From: Gamarada debralockiae | Lineage: Eukaryota > Ascomycota > Leotiomycetes > Helotiales > Hyphodiscaceae | DNA length: 32,532 bases | Assembly: GCA_002803225.1 (NCBI GenBank) | Contig: NXFV01000990.1 | Span: 1 to 32,532, forward strand | Direction of reading: 5' to 3' | In this document: positions 9,812 through 19,720 of the stretch, one piece after another | How positions within the stretch are numbered: the first letter of the stretch is position 1 | Layout: each line of letters opens with the position of its first letter | Position numbers and translations under genes: made by a program | Notes under the pieces: generated by a model | The model's input: the letters and a program-made list of their open reading frames with translations, nothing else | What the model was told of the DNA's origin: nothing | Database searches by the model: none

Positions 9812-11060
9812 TCAATTATTATCCTCAACCTCACTGTTACTGACCAAATTAGCACAATCAAATCCATTTCGATCCAACATCTTAACCGTGAAAGGAAACG
9901 CGTTCGCCTCCAGAACACCACTCTCAACGTCCCTAGCCAACGGTTCATCCGCATGCTGAGCTCGCAGTCCGGTAGTACAAGCCAGAGTATATGGTCGTGA
10001 GCTTGGAGGGTCAACTTCTGCAGGCCTTTGACGCCTCTGAACAAATTGGTGAAATAACAAATCTCGTTGCCCAAGGTAGGAGCAATAAGTGCCCTTGACG
10101 TTCTTCAGGCTGCGCTCGTCAAGGTTGCACTTTGTAAAATCGACGATGCTCTTGGCTGCACAGGTGATGGCATTCATGTACTTTGTATGGTCGGTATTGT
10201 TCTGACCGCGGTGAAGTAGTGTGAGACCAAGGCGTCGTGTTCATAGGAGAAGCACAGATACGCAACTTGACCGCCCGAGGTAGGTGCTGGCCTGAATTGG
10301 GTGGCAGCAAGCTGCTTGTGGTTGTCGGACAACTGGCTGATGAGGAGGGGGTTAATGTCGATCTCCGGGTCGGAATGGTAAACAAAGATCTTGGTACGGA
10401 CGTGGTAGACAGCGCGGATTTCGCGTGCCTTGGTGAATCGAGGTTGTTGACCAGGGTTTCCTGGAACTCGAAGAGGCTCTGGTTGGCTGGAAAGACCTTG
10501 CGGATTTTGGCCATGCCATCAAGGCGCGAGAGGGCATAAATGTCTCCCAGAACACCATAGTCCACTGTTACAATTAGCAAAATTGAATCAACGACTCAGC
10601 GAGGCTGTGACTTACTGGCTTTAACTTCTTGATCTCACTGTCAATGAAGTGAATCTCGTCATCATCGAGTACTCGTCCTCAGTCCCGAAGTCTTCTTTCT
10701 CGTCGGAATCTTCTCCTTCACCAGAGTCTTTAGCCTCGTCGTCTGCCTCATTGGAGTCTTCTACCTCAGTGCTAGTGGCCTCGGAGTTACTCTCTCGAGT
10801 ACCTTGCTAGTGGCATCAGAGTGACTGTCGGCAGTGGCTGGCTCGGACTCAGTCTCTGGTGAAATACAGGTCTTGGAGTCGACGAGCGCGTGTTCATCAA
10901 AGTCGCCGTCGGACTCATCGCCGGAGCTAGCGATGCGTATCTCAATGATACCCATGATGATAGTTGTGGTATTTGATGTGTATTTGATGGGTGTTCTATG
11001 TGTGTTAAGGGGTTGAGGAAGGGCTGTGAGGATGTCAACCTGTTGTTGTTTTGTTGACAT
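9812..11060 (-). pseudogene. Frame-disrupted gene of unknown function
   Basis: Protein-like sequence continues for over 1.2 kb but changes frame several times. In order the pieces are an acidic Ser/Glu/Asp-rich N-terminus (ATG at 11060, or at about 10955 giving MGIIEIRIASSGDESD), then DDEIHFIDSEIKKLKP in another frame near 10640-10660, a GTAAG...AACAG intron, then VDYGVLGDIYALSRLDGMAK and SLFEFQETLVNNLDSPR. The frame shifts near 10435 into KAREIRAVYHVRTKIFVYHS and again near 10200 into MNAITCAAKSIVDFTKCNLD, ending EVEDNN at 9812. A shift inside 10030-10060 is also possible. No single set of GT-AG introns repairs all joins. The family is not recognised. The neighbouring gene at 11518-12645 is intact, so decay is more likely than sequencing error. 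Confidence 0.55.
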
Positions 11061-11517
11061 CTCAGCCCACCAGAGCGGAGTTTAAGTACACGGCTCCGAT
11101 GCTCGAGTGATAGCGACGGCAAAAGCGCGCTATTCCCCATTTGAATGTCTAAATCCCATCTTTGGAAAGTCAACGCGAGGCTCAGGGAAAACGACGCTAG
11201 TCCTCTTCTGAGCCGTGGTCTTGCAAGCTTCCAATCTTTAAAATGTCAATGGCAAGGCTGGAGAGTTAACCTCTAAGCCTCACCAATGACCATCTAAATG
11301 AAGGCGAAGACAACTTGTAGTCGTTGAGGTGCATCGAATGGCTGAAAGTCCACATTCCCCTGTCAATATACCTCAATCGTTGGCCTGCCATGAACGATGC
11401 AAGACGCTCGGATGCCAAGGCCTTGATCACGAAGACGCGCTGGCCCAGATGCAGCCAAGATAATGGCTGAACCATTGAGAATGCCATAACAGTAAGTTGG
11501 ATACCATATATATAGAA
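11061..11517. other. Intergenic between two minus-strand genes
   Basis: Contains one ATG-started open frame (11266-11487, minus) that resembles nothing known to me. Otherwise it should hold the 3' end of the membrane-protein gene and the promoter of the disrupted gene. Confidence 0.4.
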
Positions 11518-12645
11518 TCAATCTCCGCTAATCTTGGCATGCCGGAAGTACTTCATCCCAACCCAGGCGACAACGACCCAAACCCAAGCCATCACCGCTG
11601 TCAAGATGATCAAAGCAGGATAATAACCCACGATTGGCAGTGTGGGATCATCCTCAAGCTCTGGTGGCGCATAGGGAGTCTCTCCAACATCCCAAGCCCA
11701 GCTCCATACTCCGAGACACGAGCCCATTCCCGTCACGAAAACGATCCAAGTCACAATGAGTACGACCCATCCCCACCACTCTGTTTCCGAATAATCCCAC
11801 TCGGCGTCTGGCACAGGCAGAGGACTAGCTGCAAGGCCTCCAATTGATAAAGGGGACTTGGGCTTCTGGGAGGAGCGGCGCCGGGCAAGGGAGCCAGCGC
11901 CAGGAGGGAAATAAGAGTCAGACCCAGATGAGTTGGGGAGTCCTCCTCGACTTGGGGGGAGATTGTGGCTGGGAATACTGAGTATATCTTCTTCATCAGT
12001 CGTAGAAGTATAAGTCAAAGTTGGACTTGTCGCCGATGTGGGGGAGGTGACAAGGTGATCCTCCGTACCCATCGGAAGGGTCTTGATGGGCGACAGGAGG
12101 GTATTGTTCGTTCGGCTGGCGTATCCTTCCATCGAAGGCCGTGGGGTAGCATCAGAGATACCAAGGCCAAAGCCCGAAGTGGGCGACATTTCCTCAGGGG
12201 ATGCTGGAACGTAGGAACCGTCCATACCATACCCAAATTTATGACCTGTGTCCAGTGGAGATGCTTTGACCTCCTTTTTCTCTCGTTGGGCACCACGTCC
12301 AAGAAGTGCTGCTTTCCTTAATGATCCTTTCCTTCTTCTCGTTTTCTGCTGCTGAACAGCAACGGCCATTGCTCTTCCCGCTTTCTTTGGTGATGTTCGA
12401 TCATCACCACGAATTGATTCGGGGCTGCGAGGACTTCGGTCTGACGGCAAATGATTGTCATCGGTGTTTGTCCGCAAGAATGAAAGCTTGGAGAGGATGC
12501 TGCCTGACAGACTCCTCTTGTGACCTGGGGGTAGCTCTCCAGCGCCAGGCTGACTCGTGTCATTGTTGGAATCTCTAGTTGGTTGGTTATTGCCAACAGA
12601 ATTGGAAAAGGGAGTTGTCTCCATAGTGAACAATCTTGAGTCCAT
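11518..12645 (-). CDS. Conserved fungal two-helix membrane protein, 375 residues
   Basis: A single exon from ATG 12645 (a second ATG at 12624 would shorten it by seven residues) to TGA 11518. Residues 1-280 are low-complexity, rich in Ser, Pro, Thr and Lys, with an SGSILSKLSFLR motif and a basic KTRRRKGSLRK patch, and look disordered and phospho-regulated. The C-terminal 90 residues are very different. They hold WDYSETEWWGW, a hydrophobic helix at about 292-312, the loop DVGETPYAPPELEDD, a second helix at about 343-363 and the end KYFRHAKISGD. I recall this C-terminal block as strongly conserved in filamentous ascomycetes. The two-helix hairpin is loosely like the PIG-Y subunit of the GPI-GlcNAc transferase, but that is only a guess. 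Divergent from the zinc-transporter gene. Confidence 0.8.
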   Translation of the reverse strand: MDSRLFTMETTPFSNSVGNNQPTRDSNNDTSQPGAGELPPGHKRSLSGSILSKLSFLRTNTDDNHLPSDRSPRSPESIRGDDRTSPKKAGRAMAVAVQQQKTRRRKGSLRKAALLGRGAQREKKEVKASPLDTGHKFGYGMDGSYVPASPEEMSPTSGFGLGISDATPRPSMEGYASRTNNTLLSPIKTLPMGTEDHLVTSPTSATSPTLTYTSTTDEEDILSIPSHNLPPSRGGLPNSSGSDSYFPPGAGSLARRRSSQKPKSPLSIGGLAASPLPVPDAEWDYSETEWWGWVVLIVTWIVFVTGMGSCLGVWSWAWDVGETPYAPPELEDDPTLPIVGYYPALIILTAVMAWVWVVVAWVGMKYFRHAKISGD

Positions 12646-14061
12646 GCACGGGATGTGTCATGAAGTAGAAGACATGACCAAGTTAAATCGAGGATCAAAT
12701 ACAGAGTAGAAAGTAAATTTGGATTTCCTTCTAAGAATCCAAAAGAAGGCTACCTCGAGGCAAAATGTCTCGAGGGTAAGGAGAGACGTTCCTCGAGAAG
12801 AATATATCTCCGAACCGAAGTGATCTCGAGGTGCGGAAAGATCTTCGAAGGGAAGCACGTCAAGGTGACAAGATGAGAAAGCTTCGAATAGATGAGATGC
12901 CTTCTTGAGGAAGATACCTCGAGGAGACAGGAAGCTTGAACGGGGTAGACGAGCGCTACCAGATGTGGAGGTGGACAAATGAAGTTTCTGTTGAAAGAAG
13001 TTAATGATGGACTGAGTGAGGTAAGTTATCTCGAACTGAGAATATTGAAGTGATGTGCTTGCTGAGTTGAATGGAAGACTTACTGAAGTGGGAAGTAGGG
13101 TTCAAGACGAATTTGCTTGCACGAGGAAGTTGTGTTGTTGTTCTTAGAAGGTTTTGTCCCAGAAATACTAGCCTTAAAGAGGTGTTGTGGGGAAGGAGTT
13201 ACTTTGAGGAAGCGGTCGTTGCCAACAATGAGAGTCTTCTGAAAACTTGAGTACAACTTCCAGAATAGATCCACTTAATATTATCAGTTCATGAACCTAA
13301 CAGGTTTGTCGATCTGTACTGACCAGAGAAAGAAGCGTGTTTGATGACCAGATAGGTTTGAAGTAGTAACACGTGTCGTTCAGGACCGGGTTGTTTTGTG
13401 ATGGAGAGATCGAGCTAGAAGAACATATTAATACCTTTCAACAAGAAGCTAGTCTCCAATAGCCTCAAGTCGATGAGGAACTAAGTTGTCTCCTGTAGCG
13501 CTGATTGTTTTCGAGAGGGGGTTTCTTCAAAGGAAGCTGATTTGGTATCTGGGAGGAGCTTTCCAGAAGGACCTTCTCTCGCGAGATGCTAGTTTGTTGT
13601 GCTGAAAGCGGTATGAAGCCGTGTCGATCAAAGATAAAATTGATCTTTATGGTGCGTGTAGTTTCCGAGTGGGTGTTGAATTTGCGAAGACCACGTTGCG
13701 AGATACAGGGGCATAAATCTTTCTGAACTTCTTATCTTATTCTTCGACAAGACACTGTTCCCTGTTTCCCCAAGTTTGGTGTGGTATATATGTCTTTGAG
13801 TCGAAAGGTCTGGGGTTATGAAGACGGTTGTGACCGGTGTTCGTGGCCTTTGGATGTGACAGATGGAGGACGAACCTTGAAATAAAGTTTATACCCAAAT
13901 TTCCGGATCTGCAAGGGGTTCGCGCTAACAGCGGCCGCGTCTCTCCACCTTCGAGAACGGCAACAACCTCACAAAGTGCCATTGTGTGCTCCTCGCCCTT
14001 ACAATACGAACACAACTTCGCGCAAGCTCTCATGATACCTCAAGCTCGATAGACAGCAGCG
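12646..14061. promoter_or_regulatory. Long divergent promoter region between two genes
   Basis: 1.4 kb separates the starts of the minus-strand membrane gene and the plus-strand zinc transporter. No gene is supported inside it. A splice-donor-like GTAAGT on the minus strand at 13083-13078 may belong to a 5' untranslated intron. The part near 12645 is unusually rich in CTCGAG sites (listed separately). Confidence 0.5.
12754..12923. promoter_or_regulatory. Cluster of five CTCGAG palindromes
   Basis: CTCGAG occurs at 12754, 12769, 12792, 12825 and 12918, with related TTCGAA at about 12846 and 12885. They lie 110-280 bases upstream of the 375-residue membrane-protein start. Five copies in 170 bases is far above chance for a 6-base word. 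The binding factor is unknown; a dimeric factor reading a palindrome is inferred. Confidence 0.45.
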
Positions 14062-15824
14062 ATGGCCTCGAGCCTGCCGATTCCCGCACCGCCGCGGACT
14101 CCTACTCCCCCGACTCCTATCCCTGAGGAACAACAAGACGGACTTGGAATTGGACGAGTTGATCGAACTATGCACTCTACAATTACATTCGATCCCAACT
14201 CTCTGTCTCCCATGACCGATACCTTCCCAGGGCGCTTCGGCTCTATGAACTCCGCCATGAACTCGCCCGCCAGTATTATCAGTTCCGCACTGGGCGATGG
14301 CTCAATGGCACCCCCTCCCGCACCAGGAACCGGCGCAAAGAGCCCTTTTAACTTCCAAACACAAACGATCAAAGACACGCCAGTGATTGCTAAATCAGTA
14401 GGTCAAACATTACATTCAAGCTCACCCATTTTCTAGCAAATACAAAGTCCTTCCAGAAGCCCTATCGTCTACGCAAACTCTCCTTGAAACTCTCCTTACC
14501 TCCCACAAGTCCAAACGTTTGCGAGAAGTCCAACAATCTATGCAAACTCTCCTTTACTTTCTCCGTACATCGGCCAAGCACAAGCTTTTGCAAGGAGCCC
14601 GACGATCTACGAAGACTCTCCTACATTTCCTTCAGTCCCGCAACAGAAAACCCCTATCGTGGCGAATCCTCCCCTCTCTCTCTAGGCTCACAATGGCTTA
14701 TCTAACCCGCAACCAAACAGAATATCGGCCAACGTCGTGGCCACAGATACAAACACAGCAGCGTATCGACGCAGCATCAAATATTCCTCGAACCACCTCC
14801 GCGCGCGCCCCTTGCGCTCCCAGCTTCTCTTCCGATCCCCACATTCCGCGAAGCATGGACATCCATGTCGAAAGAACAGACAACCCGAATAGCATGGTGC
14901 GCCTGTCACTGCCTCATAGCACTATACGTCCTATACTCCGCCTCTGGCTCCCTAGCCTTGACCGCGTTGAGCCATCTCATATTCTTCGACGCAATTTCCG
15001 CAACAATATGCGTGATAGTGGACGTAGGATGCAACTTCGAAGTCTGGAAACGCAGCTCAATCCGCCACCCCTTCGGGCTCGAGCGTGCAGAAGTGCTAGC
15101 TGGCTTCGCAATGTCCGTTTTCCTCCTCTTCATGGGCTTCGATCTCATCTCGCATAACCTCAAACACGTCCTCGAGTCCCTCGGTTCGCACCAACCTCAT
15201 CATCCACATTCGCATCACCGCGTATCCCCCGGATCCGTGGATTCCGCTGCTCTGCTGTCCATCGTAGCCACGCTCATAAGTGCAATTGGACTGAAGAATC
15301 ATGCTAGGATTGGGAAGGCGATGAGATTTGCATACATCTCTTCACTGCCAAGTTTACTCTCTAACCCCTCACATTTCCTAACACTAAGCTGTAGCACAAT
15401 AATGTTCCTCCTCCCCCTCCTCTCCATCACGCTCTTCCTCTGGCTGGACCGCCTCCTCTGCTCCATCATCTCGCTATCCATGTTCATCCTCGGTATCCGA
15501 CTAGCTATCGCTCAAGGTCTCATGCTCCTCATGTCCTACTCTGGTAAAGGCGTTTCTGATGTGATGCGGGAAATTGCGAATGAGCCATTGGTTAGTGGGG
15601 TCGAGGAAGCGAGGTTCTGGCAGGTTCATTATGGGCTTTGCATGGCGAATTTGAAGCTGAGGGTCAGAGGGCAAGGGGGTGGAGCGGCGGAAGATGCGCA
15701 GATGGGACGGTTGAGGGATAGGATTACTCTGTTGGTTAAGAATAGGCTAGGTGGTGGGTATGGCAGTGGGAGGGGACTGAAGTGGGAGGTTACAGTGCAG
15801 ATGACTGCTGATGGGAAGTCGTGA
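14062..15824 (+). CDS. Zrg17-like cation diffusion facilitator (zinc transporter of the secretory pathway)
   Basis: Exons 14062-14397 and 14721-15824 give 479 residues. The 323-base intron is phase 0, GTAGGT...AACAG, and the join produces the family sequence SPFNFQTQTIKDTPVIAKS followed by NIGQRRGHRYKHSSVS. The N-terminus is disordered (PPRTPTPPTPIP), then EPPPRAPLALPASLPIPTF, then about six membrane helices. HLIFFDAIS in one helix and SVDSAALLS in another carry the His/Asp typical of the CDF metal site. A His-rich loop HQPHHPHSHHR sits between helices. The C-terminal soluble domain follows a helix ending MLLMSYSGKGVSDV. In yeasts Zrg17 pairs with Msc2 (Cis4 in fission yeast) to load zinc into the ER and Golgi; that role is inferred. 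Convergent with Mgm1. Confidence 0.88.
14455..14661 (+). repeat. Three diverged 69-base tandem copies inside the zinc-transporter intron
   Basis: Copies start at 14455, 14524 and 14593, each exactly 69 bases (23 codons). In the frame that continues from exon 1 they read RSPIVYANSP, RSPTIYANSPLLSPYIGQAQ and RSPTIYEDSPTFPSVPQQ. Between copies 1 and 2 the third-position differences within otherwise identical codons are all silent (AGC/AGT, CCT/CCG, TAC/TAT, GCG/GCA). Stops at 14434 (TAG) and 14485 (TGA) separate it from exon 1, and the frame ends at TAG 14689. Confidence 0.75.
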
Positions 15825-16202
15825 TGCATCATCTCTAGGAAATCACGATTAGTCACCCAACTCGAGACACGATTGGACGATCAAGTTCCATGTTCTTTGG
15901 AAGGTGTAAGAGTACTCGTTTCTTGTATATGATAGGGATGGGCATTTACGCATGTGTATAGCATAAGGCGCTTGCAAATGATGATGGATTGAGCGGATGT
16001 ATCATACAAGAACTCATAACGCTCAGAAATACAAGACCAAAATCTACCAGCCAAGAATCCAGAAGTGGGGACAGTGATATCACAATTTCAACCAACCGCT
16101 CCGAACGCCGCCGTAGTCTCGTTACGCTTCCTTCCTTTCATCCCACTCCTCACTTCCCCAATACACGGATGTTCAATCCCAACCCCAAACAAGACAGGGA
16201 GT
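15825..16202. other. Convergent 3' region
   Basis: 378 bases between the ends of two genes that face each other. It should hold both polyadenylation sites. No gene is seen. The small frame at 15989-16255 overlaps the Mgm1 end and is a shadow. Confidence 0.5.
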
Positions 16203-19113
16203 CTAGAACAGTCCCCACCGACCCTCTTTCTTCCCCTCCTTCACCCCCTTCTTAACCGGCCTCCTCTTCTCAGAGACCTCCAAATCCCGCAACCCCTCCA
16301 TCTTTCTCAGTACTAACTCCAACAACTCCTTCCGTCTAATTACCTCAAGATGCGCCTTAACCTTCGGATCCTCCCTCGCAAAGCGCTCCATCTCGTCATG
16401 ACTCAATCCCCTCCCTAGTCTAACATCCAACTCTCTAGGGAAATTGTAGTAGAATTCGGAAAGGAGCTCCACGTTCAGGAAGAGCACGGCGGTGGAGGTG
16501 AGTTTTGTAGAGACTACGTCGAGGAAGATTTCGGGGCAGTAGTACCGGTTTTTGGAGGTGGAGCATTGCGGGGATTTTAGGGCTTTGAGGCGCATACGGA
16601 GGAGGGTGGCGCGGTCGTGGAGGAAGGTCGCTTCTTTGCCTGTTTCGATTGTCAGTACGTAGAATTCCAAAATGATGGACGATATTTGGATTCTGGGTAG
16701 TGGGCAGAGGAAGACATACCTTTTTGCAATAAATCTTTTGAGAAGCCACCAGCACCACTCGCTCCATCACCCTCAACCGCAATCTCCCCCTTTCTACACT
16801 TCTCCACAAAAGCAACTACATCCTTTAGTCTCCTCCGTCCGCCAACCTCCTTCTCCACGTTCTTAACCGCATTTTCCACAGCTTTGAGTTCGTTCTTCAA
16901 CACACCAGCTACATTCTCTCGCCCGCGAGCCCATTCTCCGTCTTCAACGTCGATCTCGAATTTGAATGGCTTAATGCAGTTCTCAACTTGATCGCTGGTT
17001 GAATAGAAGCGCTCGTTGAGAATTCCGGAGGCGGCTTCGGTAATGGCTTGTCGTGCGAAGGGATGGGCGGCAAAAGTGCTTTGCGCGATGAGGCGGTCGA
17101 CGTGCGCTTGGATTGCGTTGGCGACGACAGTCGTTGCTAGACGACCGATTCCGAGCTTAGTGAGTGCTGAGGTTGAGGCGTCGAGTTTGCGGTGCCAGTA
17201 CAGAGATTCGGGATCGGCGGTTGGAAGGGTGGAAAGGGCATCTGGCTCGGGAGGCGCAGCAGAGAGTGTCGTGACAGGCTTATTCCAGTACCGGGCAGCT
17301 AGGATATCCAGCACTCGTTGATCAAGCTCTTGCTTCAACATCTCTCGAACTTGCGGTCGTCCAAAACTCTCAGCGAATTCTTTGAAAGAATGCTTGAAGG
17401 CGTCGAGAGATTCCGCGAGGTAGGTCTCTGCTGATAGAGGACGGTCGTTGTATTGGACCTTGAACTCATAGGTTGCTTCTTCGAGCTCTTGGTGGATGGC
17501 TGCGGATGTGCTTTGCAGACTTGCTGCCATGGTCTGCTCAAGGACTTGCATGAGCTTCTTGCGGAGGGTGGTAGTTCCTACGCTAAGACCAGATTCAGGG
17601 CCGAACTCGAGAGGGTGGGAGGAGAAGTAGGCGTGTTCGTTTTTAGCAATCGCTGAGGCTATGCTTCCGCTGCCTTTCTTGAATAAAGAGGTTGATTGTG
17701 GTGGGACTCGGGATACGACGCCAACGTAGCCTAGTCGTAGGGGATATTTCCTGTCGTTGAGTATGGAAGCTCCTCTTGTGGCATCCACCAAGTCCATCTT
17801 CGTAATGACTCCGATGGTACGCTCTCCCCTTGGGTCTACCCTTCGACTTGCTCGGAGGGCAGTAGAGTTTGCAAGATCAACATCTGCTGCGGAGATTGCT
17901 AGAATAACGTTGGGAGGTTGGATGTACTTGTCACAGAGATCCGAGATCTTTTGCTTCAGCTCCACAGGCTGATCATGCCCCACAACTTGAATGTATCCAG
18001 GTAAATCGATGAGAGACAAGTCTGGGACGCGTGGAGACGAGATTGTGAGTTGGATAGGATCGTCTGAAACGCATTCGGAATCTGGAACAGCCAGGTTGAG
18101 TTCCGTCAGTGTTCTTTGGATATGCGAGAAGTCTGTGATCTTCCCCAAACCAAGAGCTGGAAACTCGCCATATTCGGCTTGGGCATCAGGAGTGTTGACG
18201 AGAGTCAACTCGATTGGCCTGCGTGTGACCATATTCGATCCCTTTGGCAAGAATTCATGTCCAACAATTGCTTCCAGCACTGAACTCTTTCCAGATGACT
18301 GTGACCCAATGACCACGATTGAAGGTAAAGTCAAGGCATTCGATTGGCCCACGGTCTGCAATATACTCCTGATCTCAATCATCTTCTTGGTCAAAACCAT
18401 CATTTGATCGTCTCGAGCCGCTTCCTCTCCAGATCTCGGGTCTTCTTCCTCAGATTGGGCATATCCGTATGCAGCCGCCGTTCCTCCCGCCGCGGCTGCT
18501 CCCATCCTGCTTTGCTTCGGTGGTTCAGGTCCTCCTGATCCACCCTCCTCACTCCGTCCTGAGCCAATGTCTTCGTGAATTCGTAATATCTTCTGCATCC
18601 ATTCCGGGTATTCCATTTGCTCCGTTGTATTCTGCCATCCTTTGCCAACCTGATCTGCGATATCTTTTGCGCCGCTGAATAACCCTCCGGCAACACCCGT
18701 CACTGTCTCCTTTGTCCGAGTAATCACATCCATAGCATAATTGCCGGCCTCTGTATCCACAATCAGCACTCATCCTCAGCAATCCATTATAAGGGAAACA
18801 TACGAGCAGCCTGATATTGCACATACGCCAAGCTGGCAATCGTAGCACCGCCAAACAAAGCCGGTATCCTAGCAAACTTCAGAAGCAACTTGGGTAGTAT
18901 CCGTACGAAAGAGGCATTCCGAACCGTAACTGCGTTCGAGAAGGGAGTGTATCCAGCCGGCCATATTCTCCGACGCGCTGCCCGCACTGCAGCATCGGAT
19001 CTGAGGAGGCCGCCGGCGGAGGAGGTCGTGTGGTGATGGAAGTGACGCGCTGTGCTAGTGTTGGCTCTTTGCGCCAACGGCAGAAGCCTGGCTTGCAAGA
19101 GCCGTCCGCTCAT
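16203..19113 (-). CDS. MGM1: Mitochondrial dynamin-like GTPase Mgm1/Msp1 (OPA1 family)
   Basis: Exons 19113-18804, 18750-16720 and 16639-16203 give 925 residues. The introns are 53 and 80 bases, both GTATGT...CAG and phase 1. The first join yields YVQYQAAQAGNYAMD, as expected for the family. An Arg-rich presequence is followed by a membrane anchor at about 80-102. An Ala/Gly-rich stretch (AAAAGGTAAAYGYA, about 188-201) matches the place where rhomboid protease Pcp1 cuts fungal Mgm1. GTPase motifs are GSQSSGKSS (about 252-260), DLPG (352-355) and TKMD (420-423). The dynamin stalk and paddle region follows, ending HLEVIRRKELLELVL and a Lys-rich tail. The protein fuses the inner mitochondrial membrane and shapes cristae. 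Intact. It shares an intergenic region with the Dug3 gene. Confidence 0.95.
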
Positions 19114-19720
19114 GATAGCCAGGCGTTGGATTGATTTATGGGAGATACCGAAAGAGAAGTCATGGGAAACTCATACGGTTTTCAATGGTGATGGATTGTC
19201 TTGTTGTTGCATGAATCGTAATTATTTCCATGAGAGGCATCGATGACATTTGGAACTTTTGGAATCCCTGGTTGCCTGTGGCTTGTGAAGTGTGGCTGTG
19301 AAGTGTGGCTTGATCTTCCAGATTCTAGTCTGGTGATTCTTGGAAATGCAGCCTCATTTCATCATTTCCTCACTTCACCTTTGTGTGCATTTCGAGTTTG
19401 TATAACAGTCATTTGTGACCAATCTCTGGGTCGCTCGCTTGTATTTGTATATTCAAACAATTCTTAACCTCTGTAATATTTATGTTGCCCCCTTTTCTTT
19501 CCTTTTCCCTTCACCGACTCACATTCTGCAAGATTGCGCCATAATTCGTAGGTCCTGCCATTTAACCAAGCTTTCCGAGTTCAGCCTTGCGCGCGACCCC
19601 TGATTTGACACGTCTGCGAATCTCCTCTAAACAACCTCTCAACCCAATTGATTGAGTTATACTTGGATATTGGGAATCAGAAAGGCAAGAAGAGCTGCCA
19701 CATTCATTAACGTCGCAACC
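19114..19720. promoter_or_regulatory. Divergent promoter of Mgm1 and Dug3 genes
   Basis: 607 bases separate the two start codons, so both promoters must lie here. CCAAT occurs on the plus strand near 19418, the core of the fungal CBC/Hap site. No other element is assigned. No gene within. Confidence 0.55.

Noticed and set aside
11518..12645. Naming the 375-residue membrane protein as PIG-Y/Eri1
   Set aside because: Only the two-helix hairpin supports it; there is no diagnostic motif and the protein is far longer than PIG-Y.
14398..14436. A 39-base intron that would keep the 69-base repeats as an exon
   Set aside because: It is shorter than the other introns in the window (50 bases or more), and the following frame still meets a stop at 14485 and ends out of phase with exon 2.
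14484..15157. Overlapping open frames in other phases across the zinc-transporter gene
   Set aside because: The Zrg17 family sequence fixes the frame and splice sites. The 14519-15157 frame has no family match, though its start overlaps the repeat.
16672..18678. Many plus-strand open frames across the Mgm1 exons
   Set aside because: They are antisense shadows of a GC-rich conserved gene and show no domain of their own.
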